Position numbers and translations under genes: made by a program. From NCBI RefSeq assembly GCF_001905735.1, contig NZ_LISW01000008.1, positions 248,001 through 312,000 on the forward strand: a DNA stretch of 64,000 bases. Reading direction: 5' to 3'. Shown piece after piece: positions 61,278 through 64,000 of this stretch. The notes under the pieces were generated by a model that saw only the letters and a list, made by a program, of their open reading frames with translations, did no database searches and had not been told where the DNA came from. The stretch comes from Streptomyces sp. CB01249. Lineage in GTDB: Bacteria; Actinomycetota; Actinomycetes; Streptomycetales; Streptomycetaceae. Position 1 is the first letter of the stretch; each line of letters opens with the position of its first letter.

Positions 61278-62261
61278 ATGGAACAGCGCGAACTGGGCAG
61301 GACCGGACGTACCGTGTCGGTCGTCGGACAGGGCACCTGGCAACTCGGCGGGGACTGGGGCGAGGTCCGCGAGGAGGACGCCTTCGGGGTGCTCGACGCG
61401 GCCGTCGAATCGGGGGTCACCTTCTTCGACACGGCGGACGTCTACGGGGACGGCCGCAGCGAACAGCTCATCGGCCGCTATCTGAAGGAGCGGCCCGACG
61501 CCGGGGTCTTCGTCGCCACGAAGATGGGCCGCCGCGTCGACCAGGTGCCGGAGAACTACACCCTGGACAACTTCCGCGCCTGGAACGACCGTTCCCGCGC
61601 CAACCTGGGCGTCGACACCCTCGATCTCGTACAGCTGCACTGCCCGCCCACCGCCGTCTACTCCTCCGACGAGGTGTACGACGCGCTGGACACGCTCGTC
61701 GCCGAGCAGCGGATCGCGGCCTACGCGGTCAGCGTCGAGACGTGCGCCGAGGCGCTGACGGCCATCGCCCGGCCGGGTGTGGCGAGCGTCCAGATCATCC
61801 TCAACCCGTTCCGCCTCAAGCCGCTGGACGAGGTCCTGCCGGCGGCGCGGGCGGCCGGGGTCGGCATCATCGCCCGGGTCCCGCTGGCCTCCGGGCTGCT
61901 GTCCGGCAAGTACACCGCGGACACCGTCTTCGCGCCCGGCGACCACCGCACGTACAACCGGCACGGTGAGGCGTTCGACCAGGGCGAGACCTTCTCCGGC
62001 GTCGACTACGCGACCGGTGTGGCGGCCGCCGCCGAGTTCGCCGCGCTCGCCCCCGAAGGCGCCACCCCGGCGCAGACGGCGCTGCGCTGGATCATCCAGC
62101 AGCCGGGTGTCACCAGCGTCATCCCCGGCGCCCGCTCGACGGAGCAGGCCCGGGGCAACGCGGCCGCCGCCGCGCTCGCCCCGCTTCCGCAGAGCACGCT
62201 GGACGCGGTGCGCGACCTCTACGACCGCCGGTTCCGCGCCTCGGTCCACGGCCGCTGGTAG
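61278..62261 (+). CDS. Aldo/keto reductase
   Basis: The 327-residue NAD(P)H-dependent reductase has the complete AKR tetrad: Asp51 and Tyr56 (FFDTADVYGDGRSE), Lys82 (ATKMGRR), His121 (LVQLHCPP), plus the cofactor-binding IPGARSTEQARGNA. It begins ELGRTGRTVSVVGQGTW as in YajO/Tas-type enzymes. ATG 61278 is preferred because the leaderless-type TAGCAT is 7 nt upstream; ATG 61269, overlapping the previous stop codon (ATGA), would add MIL. Natural substrate is unknown. Confidence 0.9.
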   Translation: MEQRELGRTGRTVSVVGQGTWQLGGDWGEVREEDAFGVLDAAVESGVTFFDTADVYGDGRSEQLIGRYLKERPDAGVFVATKMGRRVDQVPENYTLDNFRAWNDRSRANLGVDTLDLVQLHCPPTAVYSSDEVYDALDTLVAEQRIAAYAVSVETCAEALTAIARPGVASVQIILNPFRLKPLDEVLPAARAAGVGIIARVPLASGLLSGKYTADTVFAPGDHRTYNRHGEAFDQGETFSGVDYATGVAAAAEFAALAPEGATPAQTALRWIIQQPGVTSVIPGARSTEQARGNAAAAALAPLPQSTLDAVRDLYDRRFRASVHGRW

Positions 62262-63395
62262 TCACCGCCCGGAGAACAGGCTCATCCCCAGGAACACGGC
62301 GGCCAGAAAGGCGATCGCACCCGCGATGGCACTGGCCACCCGGGGCCGGCGCCGGATCGCCTCACCGGCGGTCCGCCGCCGGCCCTTCGTGCTCCTGGGC
62401 GCCGCACGCCGCCCGTGCCCCTGTCCGGGCGCGGGCGCCGGCGCGTGTCCCGCCGGTGCCTGCGGCAGCCGGTACGTGGTCGGCGCACCGGAGTCCGCGC
62501 CGGGCAGCGGTGCGGGAGCGGCGGGTGCGGCGGGGAAGGGCGCGAGGGCGGGCGCCGGGTGGTGCGGGGGCAGCGGTTCCGGGCGGCCGCGCCAGGCGTC
62601 GCCCTGGAACCAGTCGGCGACCTGCTGGGCGGTGGGCCGGTCCTCCGGCTGCTTGGCGAGCAGGCCGAGCAGATACGTGTCGAAGGCGGCGGGGACGTCC
62701 ACGCCACGCTGACGCAGCGGCACCGGGGGCGTGTCCACGTGCTGGTACAGGGTGGCCGTCGCGGTGTCCGAACGGAACGGCGGGTCGCCGAGCAGCAGTT
62801 GGTAGACGACACAGCCCAGCGAGTACATGTCGGACGCGGCGTCGGCGGTGCGGCCGAGCGCCCGCTCCGGGGCGAGGTAGAGGCTCGTCCCGACGATGTG
62901 GCCCGTCGTCGTCAGCGCGGCGGACGGGTCGTCCACGAACTGCGCGATGCCGAAGTCCCCGATCTTGACGGTGCCTTCGCCGTCCAGCATGAGGTTCCCG
63001 GGCTTGATGTCGCGGTGGACGATGCCCTGCCGGTGCGCGGCGGCCAGTCCGGCGGCAGCCTGTCCCGCGATGCGGGCGGCCTGTTCGGGGCCCAGCCGTT
63101 CCTGGGCCAGCAGCAGATCCGCCAGGCTCCGGCCCTCGACCAGCTCCATCACGAGGAAGAGCCGGTTCTCCCAGGCGCCGAAGTCGAAGACGGCCACCAG
63201 ATGAGGGTGGCTCAGGCGGGCCGCGGTCTGGGCCTCCAGGCGGAACCGGGCGGTGGCCGACTCGTCGGCGTGTTCGCCGAGGAGCAGCTTCACGGCGACG
63301 GCACGGCCGAGGACTTCGTCGGTGGCCCGCCAGACCTCACCCATTCCGCCCCGGCCGATGGCGGATATCAGCCGGTACCGACCAGCAACCAGCAC
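62262..63395 (-). CDS. Membrane-anchored Ser/Thr protein kinase (PknB-like)
   Basis: The 377-residue protein starts at GTG 63395. The kinase domain (about 8-265) has IGRGGMGEVW, the lysine in VAVKLLLG, HRDIKPGN, GDFGIA and APERA, all expected for an active Hanks-type kinase. A Pro/Ala-rich stretch (about 275-345) is followed by one membrane segment near the end (about 350-373, IAGAIAFLAAVFLGMSLFS) with only a few residues outside, so there is no extracellular sensor. Its ends abut the convergent AKR gene without a gap. Targets are unknown. Confidence 0.9.
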   Translation of the reverse strand: MLVAGRYRLISAIGRGGMGEVWRATDEVLGRAVAVKLLLGEHADESATARFRLEAQTAARLSHPHLVAVFDFGAWENRLFLVMELVEGRSLADLLLAQERLGPEQAARIAGQAAAGLAAAHRQGIVHRDIKPGNLMLDGEGTVKIGDFGIAQFVDDPSAALTTTGHIVGTSLYLAPERALGRTADAASDMYSLGCVVYQLLLGDPPFRSDTATATLYQHVDTPPVPLRQRGVDVPAAFDTYLLGLLAKQPEDRPTAQQVADWFQGDAWRGRPEPLPPHHPAPALAPFPAAPAAPAPLPGADSGAPTTYRLPQAPAGHAPAPAPGQGHGRRAAPRSTKGRRRTAGEAIRRRPRVASAIAGAIAFLAAVFLGMSLFSGR

Positions 63396-63547
63396 CTGTG
63401 CACACCAATCTCGATGGCTCGGGCCCAGGGCCTGGCCGAGGACCGCTCCGACTGCCGCGGCGACGGCCTCGCCGGAGCGAGAGCGGGGTGGGGGAGCGCG
63501 GCAAGATCAGGATATCCGGCGCGCGGAGCCCGGATGACCGGACCTCC

Positions 63548-64000
63548 TCAACGGGCGGTGCCGCCCAGCGATTCGACCAGGGGGAGCAGCCGGTGCGGCA
63601 CGCGCTCGCGCAGCGCGACCTCGGTCCGGGTCCGGACCACGCCGGGCAGCCGGATGAGCCGCTGGATGACGTCCTCCAGGTGCCCGTTGTCCCGGGCGAC
63701 CACCCGGGTCAGCAGGTCGCCGCCGCCCGTGGTCGAGAACGCCTCGATGATCTCGGGCACGGCGGCGAGCGCGTCGCCGACCTCGTCCAGATGGCCCTGC
63801 GTGACCTCCAGGTGCACGAAGGCGAGGACGGGGTGGCCGAGCGCGGCGGGCGAGAGGAAGGGACCGCTCCCGGTGATCACACCGTCGCGCTCCAGCCGGT
63901 CGATGCGCGCCTGGAGGGTGCCCCGGGCGATGGACAGGATGCGTGCGTACTCGCGCACGCTCGTCTGCGGCTGCTCGATGAGCAGCCGCAGGATACGGGT
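63548..64000 (-). CDS. Lrp/AsnC-family regulator (C-terminal part; start outside window)
   Basis: The open frame runs from the window edge to TGA at 63548, 150 residues. It has the Lrp HTH (RILRLLIEQPQTSV, EYARILSIARGTLQARIDRLERDGVITG) and the RAM/AsnC ligand domain (AFVHLEVTQGHLDEV, GGGDLLTRVVARDN, IRLPGVVRTRTEVALRERV). The N-terminal few residues are beyond 64000. An apparent start at 63958 is internal to the HTH and is not real. Such proteins control amino acid metabolism; the effector is unknown. A gap of about 150 bp separates it from the upstream-placed kinase start. Confidence 0.9.
   Translation of the reverse strand, partial: TRILRLLIEQPQTSVREYARILSIARGTLQARIDRLERDGVITGSGPFLSPAALGHPVLAFVHLEVTQGHLDEVGDALAAVPEIIEAFSTTGGGDLLTRVVARDNGHLEDVIQRLIRLPGVVRTRTEVALRERVPHRLLPLVESLGGTAR

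Noticed and set aside
63548-63958. A complete 136-residue AsnC protein starting at 63958
   Set aside because: The reading frame continues upstream through the first HTH helix (RILRLLIEQPQTSV) to the window end, so the real start is outside.

Overview
This 64 kb window has very high GC and the third-position GC bias of a streptomycete chromosome. Several features point to Streptomyces: a near full-length KcsA-type potassium channel, secreted CE4/GH18/GH92 enzymes with actinobacterial carbohydrate-binding modules, sites resembling the CebR, DasR, DmdR and GlnR operators, a c-di-AMP (ydaO-type) riboswitch before a LysM cell-wall protein, multidomain SpoIIE-type phosphatases, and several apparently leaderless genes. 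I saw no rRNA, tRNA, insertion sequence, prophage or CRISPR array. The region looks like ordinary chromosome rich in adaptive and secreted functions.

Layout. 1-8.5 kb (all minus): a PAS-like sensor fragment at the edge, then a nitrogen operon read as GntR regulator, NCS1 permease, urea carboxylase, allophanate hydrolase, with a GlnR-like box in front. 8.5-15.4 kb: secreted polysaccharide enzymes (acetylxylan esterase axeA and a CBM2/Cip1-like protein, divergent across a region with xylan-type and cellulose-type operators; a GH18 chitinase with a DasR-like site), interrupted by a fumarylacetoacetase/IclR pair and an unknown protein. 15.5-26.7 kb: a PQQ-repeat Ser/Thr kinase, a methyltransferase, katG, a GH92 mannosidase and a HelD-like helicase. 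26.8-31.1 kb: an alpha/beta hydrolase and an iron-box-controlled dihydroxybenzoate set (dhbA, dhbE, isochorismatase) with no isochorismate synthase, carrier protein or NRPS. 31.4-37.1 kb: riboswitch plus LysM transglycosylase-like protein, FG-GAP protein, small antitoxin-like protein, GAF/PAS/SpoIIE phosphatase. 37.1-46.5 kb: a tightly packed minus-strand block (MFS exporter, luciferase-like monooxygenase, five-component peptide-type ABC importer encoded by four genes, alpha/beta hydrolase) divergent from a TetR gene over a perfect operator-like palindrome. 46.5-52.3 kb: stand-alone type II thioesterase, geranylgeranyl-reductase-like flavoprotein, kcsA, and a membrane sensor-phosphatase. 52.4-60 kb: discoidin/beta-helix secreted protein, XRE regulator with a possible 19-codon leader ORF, and a giant secreted protease combining M4 and M28 catalytic domains. 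60.3-64 kb: two aldo/keto reductases, a Ser/Thr kinase and the end of an Lrp/AsnC regulator.

How they work together. The strongest functional units are the urea amidolyase operon, the cellulose/xylan/chitin response genes, the partial catechol siderophore locus, and the TetR-MFS-monooxygenase-ABC-hydrolase block. The last is the best candidate for an uncharacterised system: it could import, oxidise, hydrolyse and export one family of small molecules, but its substrate cannot be read from sequence.

All coordinates and motifs were read by eye. No database search, alignment or folding was run; operator assignments rest on resemblance to remembered consensus sequences.
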